Positions 35,491 through 44,483 of a stretch of 64,000 nucleotides of DNA are shown one piece after another. Below the pieces are notes generated by a model that did no database searches, was not told where the DNA came from, and saw only the letters and a list, made by a program, of their open reading frames with translations. A program made the position numbers and the translations under genes. The stretch comes from Chromatiaceae bacterium. GTDB lineage: Bacteria > Pseudomonadota > Gammaproteobacteria > Chromatiales > Chromatiaceae. How positions within the stretch are numbered: the stretch's first letter is position 1; each line of letters starts with the position of its first letter. The stretch spans positions 62,001 through 126,000 of the forward strand of contig JACKMT010000002.1 in the NCBI GenBank assembly GCA_024235255.1, read 5' to 3'.

Positions 35491-36837
35491 CTACTCTTCC
35501 ACTTCCACCGGCTGAGCAAACAGATCGTGCTCACCGGCATGCGTAATTCGCACACGAATGAAATCACCGGGATCCAGATCCCAGCCGCCCGCCACAATGA
35601 CATTGCCATCGATTTCGGGGGCATCGGCGGCACTGCGCGCCAGCACGCGACTCTCCTCGACTTCGTCGACCAATACGAGCATCTCCCGACCTACTTTCGC
35701 CGCGAGGCGGCGGCGGCTAATCTCTGCCTGCAGCGCCATAAATCGCGCCATTCGTTCCTGCTTGACCGGCTCCGGGACCTGATCCGGCAGCGCATTGGCA
35801 GCTGCTCCGTCAACCGGCGAATAACTGAAGCAGCCTACCCGGTCCAGATCTGCGGAACGTAGAAAATCGAGCAGAATTTCAAAATCGGCCTCACTCTCGC
35901 CCGGGAATCCAACGATAAAAGTGCTGCGCAGCGTCAACTCCGGGCAGAGTTTTCGCCACTGCGTGATACGCTCGAGCATCCGCTCTGCGGCGGCGGGCCG
36001 GTGCATGCTGCGCAGCATACGCTCACTGCCGTGCTGCAGCGGCAGGTCGAGATACGGCAGTATCCTGCCTTCAGCCATCAGTGGAATCAGTTCGTCGACA
36101 CTGGGATAGGGGTAAACATAGTGGAGTCTGATCCAGATGCCCAGTGAACCCAATGCGTCCGCCAGTTCCGGCAGACGGCTCTTGAGCAGCCCGCCGCCCC
36201 AGAAGTCACTACGGTACTTCAGATCCAAACCGTAGGCCGAAGTATCCTGCGAGACCACCAGCAGCTCCCTGACACCCGCAGCAGCCAACGCTTCCGCCTC
36301 GCGCATCACCTCGCCGGCGGGTCGGCTGACGAGCGCGCCGCGCAGGCTCGGAATGATGCAGAATGTGCAGCTATGATTACACCCCTCCGATATCTTCAGG
36401 TACGCATAATGGCGCGGGGTCAATTTGATCCCCTGCGGCGGCACCAGGCTGCTGAAAGGGTCGTGCGGCGGCGGAGCAAACTGGTGCACCGCCGACATCA
36501 CTGCCGCATATTCGTGTGGGCCGGTCACCGCAAGCACCGCCGGATGCGCTTCGCGGATCTCCGTTTCATGCACACCCAGACAGCCGGTGACGATGACTTT
36601 GCCATTCTCCTCAAGTGCTTCGCCGATCGCCTGCAGCGACTCCTCGACCGCTGCATCGATAAAACCGCAGGTGTTGATCACAACCAGGTCTGCCGCTGCA
36701 TAGGTGGCGGATATTTCATATCCCTCTGCGCGCAGTTGAGTCAGAATACGCTCTGAGTCGACCAGATTCTTCGGACACCCCAAACTGACAAAGCCAACCC
36801 TTGCCGCCTGTGACTCGGAGTGCTGCGCTTTTTTCAC
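35491..36837 (-). CDS. rimO: Ribosomal protein S12 methylthiotransferase RimO
   Basis: This 448-residue radical SAM enzyme adds a methylthio group to Asp89 of ribosomal protein S12. The UPF0004 domain has VGFVSLGCPKNLVDSER and VINTCGFIDAAVEESL, with the third cysteine in VTGCLGVHE. The SAM cluster cysteines are in EGCNHSCTFCIIPSLRG. The C-terminal TRAM domain includes VLVDEVEE. The start is a GTG at 36837 in a four-base overlap with the upstream gene's stop. The LGCPKN and CNHSC motifs separate it from MiaB. Confidence 0.95.
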   Translation of the reverse strand: MKKAQHSESQAARVGFVSLGCPKNLVDSERILTQLRAEGYEISATYAAADLVVINTCGFIDAAVEESLQAIGEALEENGKVIVTGCLGVHETEIREAHPAVLAVTGPHEYAAVMSAVHQFAPPPHDPFSSLVPPQGIKLTPRHYAYLKISEGCNHSCTFCIIPSLRGALVSRPAGEVMREAEALAAAGVRELLVVSQDTSAYGLDLKYRSDFWGGGLLKSRLPELADALGSLGIWIRLHYVYPYPSVDELIPLMAEGRILPYLDLPLQHGSERMLRSMHRPAAAERMLERITQWRKLCPELTLRSTFIVGFPGESEADFEILLDFLRSADLDRVGCFSYSPVDGAAANALPDQVPEPVKQERMARFMALQAEISRRRLAAKVGREMLVLVDEVEESRVLARSAADAPEIDGNVIVAGGWDLDPGDFIRVRITHAGEHDLFAQPVEVEE

Positions 36838-37178
36838 CGGCGCTCGCGGGCCAGCAGGTCGGTTATCGCCACGACTTGCTCACTCTGACGAATCTGCACC
36901 GTCATCGTCTCTTCAAGCGCGAGATCGCCAGACTCTATATGCGGCAACAACTGCTCCGCTATCTGCTGGACGATCAACATACCGGCGCGGTTACGCTCAT
37001 CAATCTGATCATCCCCGGTGATGCTCTCTTCCAGCATCTCCAGGTAAGCATTGAACTGGCGCGACTGCCCGGCCAGGTCGAGCTGCTGAAATTCGGGCTG
37101 AAATCCGATTACCAGGATCTTGCCCTGCCCATCCGCGGGCTCAGCGATAGCAATATTCAAGGGACCTTCGATCAACAT
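36834..37178 (-). CDS. Uncharacterised protein coupled to rimO
   Basis: The product is 114 residues from the ATG at 37178, chosen for its AGGATTCTCC ribosome site; an extension to 37211 lacks one. It starts MLIEGPLNIAIAEPADGQGK and has no signal peptide or membrane helix. It reads as a mixed alpha/beta protein with a central helical, acidic stretch (YLEMLEESITGDDQIDERNR). I recognise no family. Its stop overlaps the rimO GTG by four bases, so it is translated just before RimO. Confidence 0.6.
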   Translation of the reverse strand: MLIEGPLNIAIAEPADGQGKILVIGFQPEFQQLDLAGQSRQFNAYLEMLEESITGDDQIDERNRAGMLIVQQIAEQLLPHIESGDLALEETMTVQIRQSEQVVAITDLLARERR

Positions 37179-37314
37179 GGAGAATCCTCGCTCTGTTTGA
37201 TCAGCAAACATTTGACAGGCAGAGTACAGAATTCGTCTCGATTCGGATACACCCAGTTAGAGAGGTATCTGGGCCTGCCCCGTCCAAATCTCAAACCGCA
37301 GCCGCACAATTAAC

Positions 37315-37335
37315 AATAATCAATGCTTGATTATT
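37315..37335. promoter_or_regulatory. Perfect 9-bp AT-rich palindrome before a small Cys-rich gene
   Basis: AATAATCAA (37315-37323), spacer TGC, TTGATTATT (37327-37335). It lies 66 bp upstream of the TTG start of the 46-residue protein, close to a TATACT-like -10 at about 37349. It looks like an operator. The half-sites resemble FNR half-sites but in the reverse arrangement, so I do not call FNR. Confidence 0.4.
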
Positions 37336-37401
37336 CAGTGTTAGATAATATACTTAAAATACTAGAATAATTATCAGAATGATGTATGCGGGAGGATAAA
37401 C

Positions 37402-37542
37402 TTGAAAAACTGTAAACTTTGCCGCTACAGCGAGCTTTGCAACACCCTGCCCGGCATCTGTATCCTACTGCAGTATCTTGCCGTCGCGTTGCTGATCGGC
37501 ATGCTGGGTTATCTATTCATCACCCAGGAGTTTCCACACTGA
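37402..37542 (+). CDS. Small protein with four-cysteine motif and one membrane helix, 46 residues
   Basis: The reading frame is TTG at 37402 to TGA, preceded by GGGAGG seven bases upstream, one of the best ribosome sites in the window. The N-terminus has four cysteines spaced C-x2-C-x5-C-x6-C (MKNCKLCRYSELCNTLPGIC), a possible Fe-S or zinc site. A membrane helix of about 20 residues (ILLQYLAVALLIGMLGYLFI) follows, then a short tail. The order suggests the cysteines face the cytoplasm or lie at the membrane surface. No family recognised. The next gene begins 89 bp downstream. Confidence 0.6.
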   Translation: MKNCKLCRYSELCNTLPGICILLQYLAVALLIGMLGYLFITQEFPH

Positions 37543-37631
37543 ACAGCGCAAGCTGCTACATGATTTCCCGACAACCTCCTTGCCATCCCGCAAACTGCTA
37601 TACTCTTAGTTTTTTAAATCGCGAGCGCATC

Positions 37632-38183
37632 ATGGGTTACCGTCTTTCCAAAATTTATACCCGCACCGGGGACAAGGGCACCACCGGTCTTGGCGACGGC
37701 CGCCGGGTAGACAAAGATTGCGCCAGGATCGAAGCGATCGGCACTGTGGACGAACTCAACAGCCTGATCGCCGTGTTGATTGCGCAGGGCACGCCTCAGC
37801 CGATCAACGAAGCCTTGACCGGCATCCAGCATCGGCTATTTGATCTGGGGGGCGAGCTCTCCATTCCCTCGATGCAGGTGATCGAAGCCGAAGCCGTCGT
37901 CCAGCTGGAGGCACTTCTTGACCAACTCAACGCCGAGCTACCGCCGTTGCGGGAGTTTGTTCTTCCCGGCGGAAATCTGCCCGCCGCCCATTGCCACCAT
38001 GCGCGCACTGTCTGCCGCCGTGCCGAACGCAGACTCACCCACCTGGCGCGGCAGGAGGGGGAGGAGGTGAGCGCGAACGCACTCAAATATCTGAACCGGC
38101 TCTCCGACCTGCTGTTTGTCATCGGCCGTGTGCTTGCGCGGGAGAACGGCGGCAGTGAAGTCTACTGGCGCAAGGGGGGTTAA
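37632..38183 (+). CDS. Cob(I)alamin adenosyltransferase, PduO type
   Basis: The product is 183 residues from the ATG at 37632. It has the ATP-binding N-terminus KIYTRTGDKGTTGLGDGRRV, then IEAIGTVDELNSLIAVL, and the C-terminal active-site helix HHARTVCRRAERRLTHLAR with LKYLNRLSDLLFVIGRVLA. It transfers the adenosyl group of ATP to cob(I)alamin in B12 salvage or synthesis. Length and motifs are complete. It precedes fkpB by six bases, perhaps as one transcript. Confidence 0.92.
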   Translation: MGYRLSKIYTRTGDKGTTGLGDGRRVDKDCARIEAIGTVDELNSLIAVLIAQGTPQPINEALTGIQHRLFDLGGELSIPSMQVIEAEAVVQLEALLDQLNAELPPLREFVLPGGNLPAAHCHHARTVCRRAERRLTHLARQEGEEVSANALKYLNRLSDLLFVIGRVLARENGGSEVYWRKGG

Positions 38184-38188
38184 TCGGG

Positions 38189-38641
38189 TTGTCAGACGCA
38201 CAACAGACCATTCGTGCCGGCAGCCGTGTACTGATGCACTTCTCACTGGCGCTGCCCGACGGCACCGAGGCGGTATCGACATTCGACGGTGAACCGGAGT
38301 CGGTGGTACTGGGCAGCGGTGACCTGACAGCGGGGCTGGAACAGGTGCTCATCGGACTGAAAAAGGGCGATAAACAGACTCTGGAGCTGACACCGGATCA
38401 GGCTTTCGGCGCCTGGGAGGAGGCTAAGCTGCAGTGGCTGCCGCGCACGGATTTCTCGCCGGAACTCACGCTCGAACCGGGCGTGGCGATCGCTTTCGAG
38501 ACACCCTCGGGTGAGGAGGTGCCCGGCACGATAACCGAAGTCGGAGAACGCCGGGTCAATGTCGATTTCAACCACCCATTGGCAGGCGTGGATATCGTCT
38601 TCTCGGTGGAGATTCTTGAGGTCGGCGAGCCGGAGTCCTGA
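38189..38641 (+). CDS. fkpB: FKBP-type peptidyl-prolyl isomerase, SlpA/FkpB type
   Basis: This 150-residue FKBP with an inserted flap starts VLMHFSLALPDGTEAVSTFDGEP, and has VVLGSGDLTAGLEQVLIGLKKGD and the chaperone insert from about 70 to 120, then VDFNHPLAGVDIVFSVEI. This NHPLAG motif is typical of SlpA/SlyD-like isomerases. The start appears to be a TTG at 38189, six bases after the adenosyltransferase stop. It lies upstream of ispH, as in many gammaproteobacteria. Confidence 0.9.
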   Translation: MSDAQQTIRAGSRVLMHFSLALPDGTEAVSTFDGEPESVVLGSGDLTAGLEQVLIGLKKGDKQTLELTPDQAFGAWEEAKLQWLPRTDFSPELTLEPGVAIAFETPSGEEVPGTITEVGERRVNVDFNHPLAGVDIVFSVEILEVGEPES

Positions 38642-38733
38642 CGCGGGAGCAGGTGCGCCAACCCCTCGGCTGCAACACCCGGCACTGATTGACTCAGATC
38701 CATCCACATCATCACGGGTACCCAAATCCGACT

Positions 38734-39678
38734 ATGGATATACAACTTGCCAACCCGCGCGGCTTCTGTGCCGGAGTAGACCGCGCCATCGAGATTGTCG
38801 AGCGTGCGCTGGAAATATTCGGCGCACCGATCTACGTCCGCCACGAGGTGGTGCATAACCGTTTCGTCGTCGATAGCCTGCGCCGGCGCGGCGCCATTTT
38901 CGTCGACGAACTCGACCAGATACCGGATGGCAATACCGTTATTTTCAGCGCCCACGGCGTTTCCCGGGAGGTCAGGTCGGCGGCGGAATCGCGCGACCTG
39001 CGTATCTTCGACGCCACCTGCCCGCTGGTGACCAAGGTCCACCTTGAAGTCGCCCGCCACTGCCGTAAAGGAGACGATGTCATTCTCATCGGCCACCGCG
39101 GGCATCCCGAGGTCGAGGGAACCATGGGTCAATATACAGCCAACGAGCAAGGCGGCCGGATTCATCTGGTGGTCGATGTAGCGAGTGTCGATCAGATTGA
39201 CGTCGACAGCAGTAAAGGGCTCGCCTATGTCTCCCAGACAACACTCTCGGTAGACGACACACGGAAAATCGTGCAGGCCTTGAAACGCCGCTTTCCACAT
39301 ATCGAGGGACCGAAAAAGAACGACATCTGCTACGCCACCCAGAACCGCCAGGATGCGGTGAAAGAGCTGGCGTCCAACTGCGACCTGGTGCTGGTGGTCG
39401 GCTCGCCCAACAGCTCCAACTCGAACCGGCTGAAAGAGATAGCGACCAAACTGGGCACGCCCGCCTATCTGATCGACGGTGCGGAGGATATCCACCGGGA
39501 GTGGATAGCAAATGCAAACCGGATCGGCGTAACGGCCGGTGCATCCGCGCCCGAGGTACTGGTGGAAGAGGTGATCGCCGCGCTCAGGCGCTGGGGTGCG
39601 AGCAGCGTTATCTCGCTTCCCGGTAAAGCGGAAAATGTGACGTTTTCTCTGCCTGTGGAACTAAGGCAGGAACAGTAA
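38734..39678 (+). CDS. ispH: 4-hydroxy-3-methylbut-2-enyl diphosphate reductase IspH
   Basis: The product is 314 residues from the ATG at 38734; a longer frame to 38689 is unlikely. The iron-sulfur ligands are in NPRGFCAGVDRAIEIVERAL, FDATCPLVTKVH and DICYATQNRQ. The substrate-binding HEVVHN and VVGSPNSSNSNRL are present, with HGHPEVEGT-like IGHRGHPEVEGTMGQY. It makes IPP and DMAPP in the MEP isoprenoid pathway. Its neighbours fkpB and the pilE cluster match the Pseudomonas order. Confidence 0.96.
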   Translation: MDIQLANPRGFCAGVDRAIEIVERALEIFGAPIYVRHEVVHNRFVVDSLRRRGAIFVDELDQIPDGNTVIFSAHGVSREVRSAAESRDLRIFDATCPLVTKVHLEVARHCRKGDDVILIGHRGHPEVEGTMGQYTANEQGGRIHLVVDVASVDQIDVDSSKGLAYVSQTTLSVDDTRKIVQALKRRFPHIEGPKKNDICYATQNRQDAVKELASNCDLVLVVGSPNSSNSNRLKEIATKLGTPAYLIDGAEDIHREWIANANRIGVTAGASAPEVLVEEVIAALRRWGASSVISLPGKAENVTFSLPVELRQEQ

Positions 39679-39683
39679 AAAAT

Positions 39684-39761
39684 CGTGATTCCCAGGCCAG
39701 CGGAATTCCAGGGAAATGGTCACCCTTGGTGGATGTGGCTCCCGGCCTGCGCCGGGATAAC
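39684..39761. repeat. 78-bp palindromic repeat element, decayed copy C
   Basis: It has the same length and layout as copies A and B (outer CGTGATTCCC, inner GGTCACCCTTGGTGG centre, right arm CCCGGCCTGCGCCGGGATAAC), but the left arm is mutated (CAGGCCAGCGGAATTCCAGG). It lies between the converging ispH and pilE genes. Confidence 0.65.
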
Positions 39762-39832
39762 AGCGATTTAAAAAGTCAGACGGCATTTGGCAGGAACCAA
39801 CAGGGAGCACTCCATCCAGCCCGCTGTTCTGG

Positions 39833-40279
39833 CTACCAGCAGCCTGTGTGATTGGATGAGGTCGTACGGGCCCCGGTACTCAATAAACTTAGATTCGCAC
39901 AAACATCACTACTTTGACCGCTTCCGGGCACTGCCGAGATAGTGTATGAGGTAAGGTTGGAAGTGAGAGTCAGATCGTAATACTTCTCCACCGTGTTTTG
40001 ATCTTCCAGCACGGCGGCGTTGTAAACATCATTCATACTCAGCGAATTACCTCCGGCATCCTTGCTGTATCGCATATTCTCCGTGTAGTGGCGCTCCATG
40101 AACTGGGATATCTGCAGCATCGAACCCTTCACCGACGCGCGCCGGGACTTGCGCACCTGATCCTGATACATGGGGTAGGCAATGGCGGTGAGAATAGCGA
40201 CGACGGCGATCGCAATCATCAGCTCCACCAGCGTAAACCCACCACACTTTCGTTTCAGCAATGCGGCGCTCTTAGCCAT
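39833..40279 (-). CDS. pilE: Type IV minor pilin PilE
   Basis: This 148-residue prepilin has leader MAKSAALLKRKCGG and the cleavage context GG-FTLVELMIAIAVVAILTAI, with Glu5. ARKSRR-like VRKSRRASVKGSMLQISQFMERHYTEN is typical of PilE pilins. Two C-terminal cysteines (DVCANL and HTGCW) form the likely D-loop disulfide. The ATG overlaps the pilY2 stop by one base (TAATG). It is last in the minor pilin operon and primes or caps the pilus. Confidence 0.93.
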   Translation of the reverse strand: MAKSAALLKRKCGGFTLVELMIAIAVVAILTAIAYPMYQDQVRKSRRASVKGSMLQISQFMERHYTENMRYSKDAGGNSLSMNDVYNAAVLEDQNTVEKYYDLTLTSNLTSYTISAVPGSGQSSDVCANLSLLSTGARTTSSNHTGCW

Positions 40280-40626
40280 TACCTACCCTCCACAGGCAGC
40301 ACCCAGATCGCTTTCACCGTCGGTGTTTTCTGCTTGGAATCAACCGCGTAAGCCACCGGTCCGTTAAGCGCCCGGAGCAGCTGCCTCATCAGATTCTCAT
40401 TGGGATCCAGTCCGGCCCATCTCATCACCGGGGAGAGCTTGTAACGGGTATCATCAATCTGCACGACCGCCGAAGGCAGATCGATAAAGCGCATAATCCC
40501 CTGCGCTTCGAACATACTCATCGGCGCCTCACCCGCGCTCTGCGCGACCGACAAGGATGTCCAAATGAGTGTTCCGAGCAGCAGAACCATGGCGCTTAAC
40601 TTATTGCTTCTTTGAGCGTTTTTCAT
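40279..40626 (-). CDS. pilY2: PilY2-like exported protein
   Basis: This 115-residue protein has a Sec signal peptide (hydrophobic LSAMVLLLGTLIWTSLSVAQS). The mature part has MRFIDLPSAVVQIDDTRYKLSP and LNGPVAYAVDSKQKTPTVKAIWVL. Its place between pilY1 and pilE and its length match PilY2 of Pseudomonas, a small protein needed for pilus biogenesis whose mechanism is unclear. Assignment rests mainly on position and size. Confidence 0.75.
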   Translation of the reverse strand: MKNAQRSNKLSAMVLLLGTLIWTSLSVAQSAGEAPMSMFEAQGIMRFIDLPSAVVQIDDTRYKLSPVMRWAGLDPNENLMRQLLRALNGPVAYAVDSKQKTPTVKAIWVLPVEGR

Positions 40627-40712
40627 TTACATCTCCCATTGCATTGAAGCGAAACAGCGAGCTTACTGCCTGCGCAGAGCATCCCCGCTGCCTGCACAGC
40701 GGGGAGCTTCGA

Positions 40713-43700
40713 TCAGCGCAGCTGACGCCATGACTGTCTACCATCGCGGTAACTAAGCGATTCCAGAGTCTGCTCAATATCCCCGGAGGATCCGCTGGTG
40801 AACTTGAACTCCTTCTGTTTGGTCTTGATCACCGCCGGGGTCTTGATAATGCCGACCTTGGACTTCTTGCCGGAGGTGGGAACCTTAACCTCCATAGGAT
40901 TGCCATCCGGATCGGAAACCACGATCGTCACGTAATCGGAGTCGTTGAACGCGCCGTCCCCGTTCAGATCGAACGGACTGACCGACAACCGGGAACCATC
41001 CACCGATGACAACTCCATCAGCCAGCTGGTGCCGCCATATTCGCACGGATCCAGTGTCGGGATCATAGTGCTGAAGATCACCCGCCCGTCGCGCAGCAAC
41101 GGTGTACTGACAACCCGCTCGCCTTCCCAGCCCCGCACGGCGAGCGGTGACTTCAGGTCTATGAACCAGCCCCTGTGCGTGCCCCAGCTGATGGTGTGCT
41201 CCGTGGTTACGCGCAGATCCCATGTGAATGGATTTACCGTGTCAGTGACATCATCGCTCAGCCAGGAGTTACCCGAACTGTCGGTAAAAGTCTCGTGGGT
41301 GATCGTCTGCTGTAAGAGGCTGTTGCGTCCGCCGGAGACCGGTGTGGGATTGGTCGCATTGAAGTCGTCCCAGATGCCGTAGAAAGCATTTTTGCGCACC
41401 GCTGCACCATCGCCGGAGTCAAAGTATTTACCGGTGCCGAAAAAGACCATCACGCCACCCGAAGGGTGGTTGGTCACTTCGGGCTTGCTGGTGATCGCCT
41501 GCGTATTGCCGTCTTCATCCATGGCGGTGAACAGAGGCGCCGGTGTGCCGCTCGATTGATAGTCGATGGCCCATTGGGTGACATCCGTCGCATGGCTCAG
41601 GTCGAACGCCCACATATTGCCTTGCAGATCGCCCGCGTAAGCCCGGTCGGCAATCTTGTCGTCGTTATAATCGACCAGTATCGGGGTTGCCAGACCGTTG
41701 GGGTTGGCGCCGTCGCCGACCCCGGTATCAATCTTGCGGATCAGGTCTCCGGTCGCTATATCCACGATGAACAGCACTGCGCGGTTGTTGTCCGAGTAGT
41801 AACCGTTGCCGAAGATCGCCACCCAGGTACCGTTGGCCATGCGCGCCACGGTCGGTTGGCCGATGGTGTATCCCAGATCGCCGTCCGCAATACCGTCGGC
41901 GTTGGCGTCGTCATCAGCGGTGGAGAACTCCCACATGACATTCGATTTGGAGAAAGTTTCGGGGTCGGTGACGTCCAACGCGAACACCGCTTTGCCGCCG
42001 GCGCCGGTGGTGCCGAGCAATACCGATTTCCAGGTACTGTTGATATAGGCGTCTTTGCCGGAACTCGGACCGTCCACAAAGAACCGATGGCTATAGTTGG
42101 GATCGCTCAGTTCCCACAGATTCGGCAGCACAGCTTCCGGAATATACGCGAACATCTCATAGCCGGTCTCTTCGCGAAACGCATGCAGCATACCGTCGTT
42201 GACACCCACATAGACGACACCCGGCCGGTTGATATAGGCCGTAGATGCGCGGTAGCTGATGTAGCTTGACCCCTCGCTGCCGGGCAGCACATTGAAGCCG
42301 TAGTCCTGCTTGCCGACAAAGAACGGATCGGAGTTGACGATATCTCCCAGCACCGAAGTGCGCTTGCGGAAGGTACCATCCGGGTCGTTGCCGATCTCAA
42401 ACTTGGTTTGGCCGCGGATAAATCTCAGGCGCCGCTTGCCGATTAGAGCCGTGTCGCCATGCTTGATCGCTGTTTTCATGCTATCCGGCGGGGTGTGCGT
42501 GGCGTCCCAGAGAAAGTCGACGCCCACTTCACCGTCCCCATCGCTGTCCGCCGCTTCGTGGGTAAAGATGTTGCGATTGCTGTGCGACAGCGCATTTTTG
42601 GTATCCAGCAGCTTCGCTGCCTCCCAGGTCGGGTCGAGTCCGGCTGTGGCCGGTTTGGCATCGATGATCGCGCCGGTGGTCTCATCGACCTTGAAGCCAA
42701 GCAGCTCGCCGCGCCAGTCCTTGCTGTCGAATCGCGCCTGATAGACGTAAGTGTCAGCGTTGAGCCGGGTGGAGTTGGTGGCGATGGCCGCAGCGGAACC
42801 GGTGCGGCCGATTATCTGCTCCAGGCTGGAGGAGAGCTGGTTGGCGAACTCCTCAGGATCCGACGCCGAGAAGAAGCCGCCGCGGCTATTGACCGCCGCA
42901 TGCCAGAGGTCGTCGATATTCTCCATCTCCCCGGAGTCAGATGGTGCCGGCCAGGTTTTGCTGCCGTTGGTCAGCGCGGTCAGATCCGTATCAGGGTTCA
43001 GTGTGCCGGTCACGCCCAGACCGACGGTAAAGTTGACCATATGCTGCCAGAACGCCTCATCCGCCGGGTTGCTCGGCACCAGGTTGTCGAGATCGGTCCT
43101 AAGGTCCCGGTTCCAGTAGTACATGGCCACGTCGGCCAGCGTGTCGTTCTGCTGGCTGTTGTCGGCGTTCAGACCCTGGTAGGGGTTGGCCGGTGTGTAC
43201 TGGTACGACTTATTGTCCGGTCCGGCGATGCTGGGTCCGCTGACATTATCGGCATTGGCGGCACCGCTGGTGGGTGCCTCCGCCCCGTTCCAGTAGCCGT
43301 CGGTCATCAGAATATTGTAGCTCTGGCGGCAGGCGAGATGCGCGGCGGTCGAGTTTGAACCGGGCGTCTCCCCCCAAGGCCCGTTGTTGTCGGTGCGGGA
43401 GAAGTACTCCCCTACGTCGTCCAGCGCCCGCCGCAGCGGGGTGCCGCCGGTGCCGATTTCATATTTGTAGAGCGAATCGAAAAACGCGCTTCTGTCGCTG
43501 CCGGAGAACTTGCGCACCCCCTTGACCAACGCACCCGGGCTGTTTTCGGAGTCGATGGTGGAGGAGCCATTATTGATCGCTGCGAAACCCACGCGCAGGC
43601 CGGTGCCCTGGTCGGCAAACGCCCGTCCGACGCCGGCCCGGGCGAGGAGGATGCGCGACCGGTAGTAGGTGTACCAGTTGGCGAAGTTCTGTATCTCCTC

Positions 43701-44462
43701 GTCGTAGGTGCAGGTGGGCGCGTCCGCGCAATCCGAGCGGCCTGCGCTGCCGGTGTAAGTGGCACCTGTTTTGATTTCCACGCGCGTATAGTTGGCTGCG
43801 TTCTGCTTGGAGGCTGTCGAGGAAAGATCGCCGGTAAAGTTGTAATAAACAGCCGGCCAGAACGAACGGGTTGCATTGTCGGCTTGATTCGTCTGAGGCA
43901 CTCCTATAGCTGCCAACTCTTCAAGCGTACCGTTGAAACTTAGCCAGTATGCTTGTTCTGAATTTGAGGCGGTTAAATTACGGCACGCCGGGCTTGGACT
44001 TATTGTCGCATGTTCATAGGGTACCGGATTATTGGGTGCGCAGCTGGGAGAGGCGGCTGCCATCAGGCTGCCGTCGCCGTTGCTCCAGGGGCGGTAAGTG
44101 ATGGCCGGATTGTAGTAGATCTTATTGATGGCGCTGCTGCGCATCCACCGGTCGTAAATGTTGTTGGTCGGGTCAAACGAAACCACGAAATTGGTATAGT
44201 CTCTGGGGTTGGTCTTGAAACTGAACTGGCTGTTGTAAATATGCGTCGCTCGCGGGAAAAGAAAGTAAGCCCATTTCAGACTTTCCGGCATCATCTCCCA
44301 GTGCATGGAGCCGGAGTCGTCCAGCGTGAACATCACATTGGGTTCAATGGAACCACCGAGAAACAGCGGCACCTGGGCGGGAGTTGCGTTCACACTCCAG
44401 GCCGGCAAGCCGCTGACGAGCAGTGCCGCCAGACTCAAGGCATTTCGTTTAAGGTTATTCAT
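40713..44462 (-). CDS. pilY1: Type IV pilus tip adhesin/assembly factor PilY1
   Basis: This 1249-residue secreted protein has a signal peptide ending around WSVNATPA, then PLFLGGSIEPNVMFTLDDSGSM with the MIDAS DxSGS of a von Willebrand A-like domain. The middle (about residues 150-560) carries the rest of the vWA-like region, with SFNGTLEELAAIG and YNILMTDGYWNGA. The C-terminal part (from about 690) is the PilY1 beta-propeller, with RPGVVYVGVNDGMLHAF and the calcium loop DYNDDKIADRAYAGDLQGN near residue 931. Calcium binding there controls extension and retraction in Pseudomonas. It sits at the tip with the minor pilins. Confidence 0.93.
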   Translation of the reverse strand: MNNLKRNALSLAALLVSGLPAWSVNATPAQVPLFLGGSIEPNVMFTLDDSGSMHWEMMPESLKWAYFLFPRATHIYNSQFSFKTNPRDYTNFVVSFDPTNNIYDRWMRSSAINKIYYNPAITYRPWSNGDGSLMAAASPSCAPNNPVPYEHATISPSPACRNLTASNSEQAYWLSFNGTLEELAAIGVPQTNQADNATRSFWPAVYYNFTGDLSSTASKQNAANYTRVEIKTGATYTGSAGRSDCADAPTCTYDEEIQNFANWYTYYRSRILLARAGVGRAFADQGTGLRVGFAAINNGSSTIDSENSPGALVKGVRKFSGSDRSAFFDSLYKYEIGTGGTPLRRALDDVGEYFSRTDNNGPWGETPGSNSTAAHLACRQSYNILMTDGYWNGAEAPTSGAANADNVSGPSIAGPDNKSYQYTPANPYQGLNADNSQQNDTLADVAMYYWNRDLRTDLDNLVPSNPADEAFWQHMVNFTVGLGVTGTLNPDTDLTALTNGSKTWPAPSDSGEMENIDDLWHAAVNSRGGFFSASDPEEFANQLSSSLEQIIGRTGSAAAIATNSTRLNADTYVYQARFDSKDWRGELLGFKVDETTGAIIDAKPATAGLDPTWEAAKLLDTKNALSHSNRNIFTHEAADSDGDGEVGVDFLWDATHTPPDSMKTAIKHGDTALIGKRRLRFIRGQTKFEIGNDPDGTFRKRTSVLGDIVNSDPFFVGKQDYGFNVLPGSEGSSYISYRASTAYINRPGVVYVGVNDGMLHAFREETGYEMFAYIPEAVLPNLWELSDPNYSHRFFVDGPSSGKDAYINSTWKSVLLGTTGAGGKAVFALDVTDPETFSKSNVMWEFSTADDDANADGIADGDLGYTIGQPTVARMANGTWVAIFGNGYYSDNNRAVLFIVDIATGDLIRKIDTGVGDGANPNGLATPILVDYNDDKIADRAYAGDLQGNMWAFDLSHATDVTQWAIDYQSSGTPAPLFTAMDEDGNTQAITSKPEVTNHPSGGVMVFFGTGKYFDSGDGAAVRKNAFYGIWDDFNATNPTPVSGGRNSLLQQTITHETFTDSSGNSWLSDDVTDTVNPFTWDLRVTTEHTISWGTHRGWFIDLKSPLAVRGWEGERVVSTPLLRDGRVIFSTMIPTLDPCEYGGTSWLMELSSVDGSRLSVSPFDLNGDGAFNDSDYVTIVVSDPDGNPMEVKVPTSGKKSKVGIIKTPAVIKTKQKEFKFTSGSSGDIEQTLESLSYRDGRQSWRQLR

Positions 44463-44483
44463 CGAGACCCCCTAGGTCCTTAC

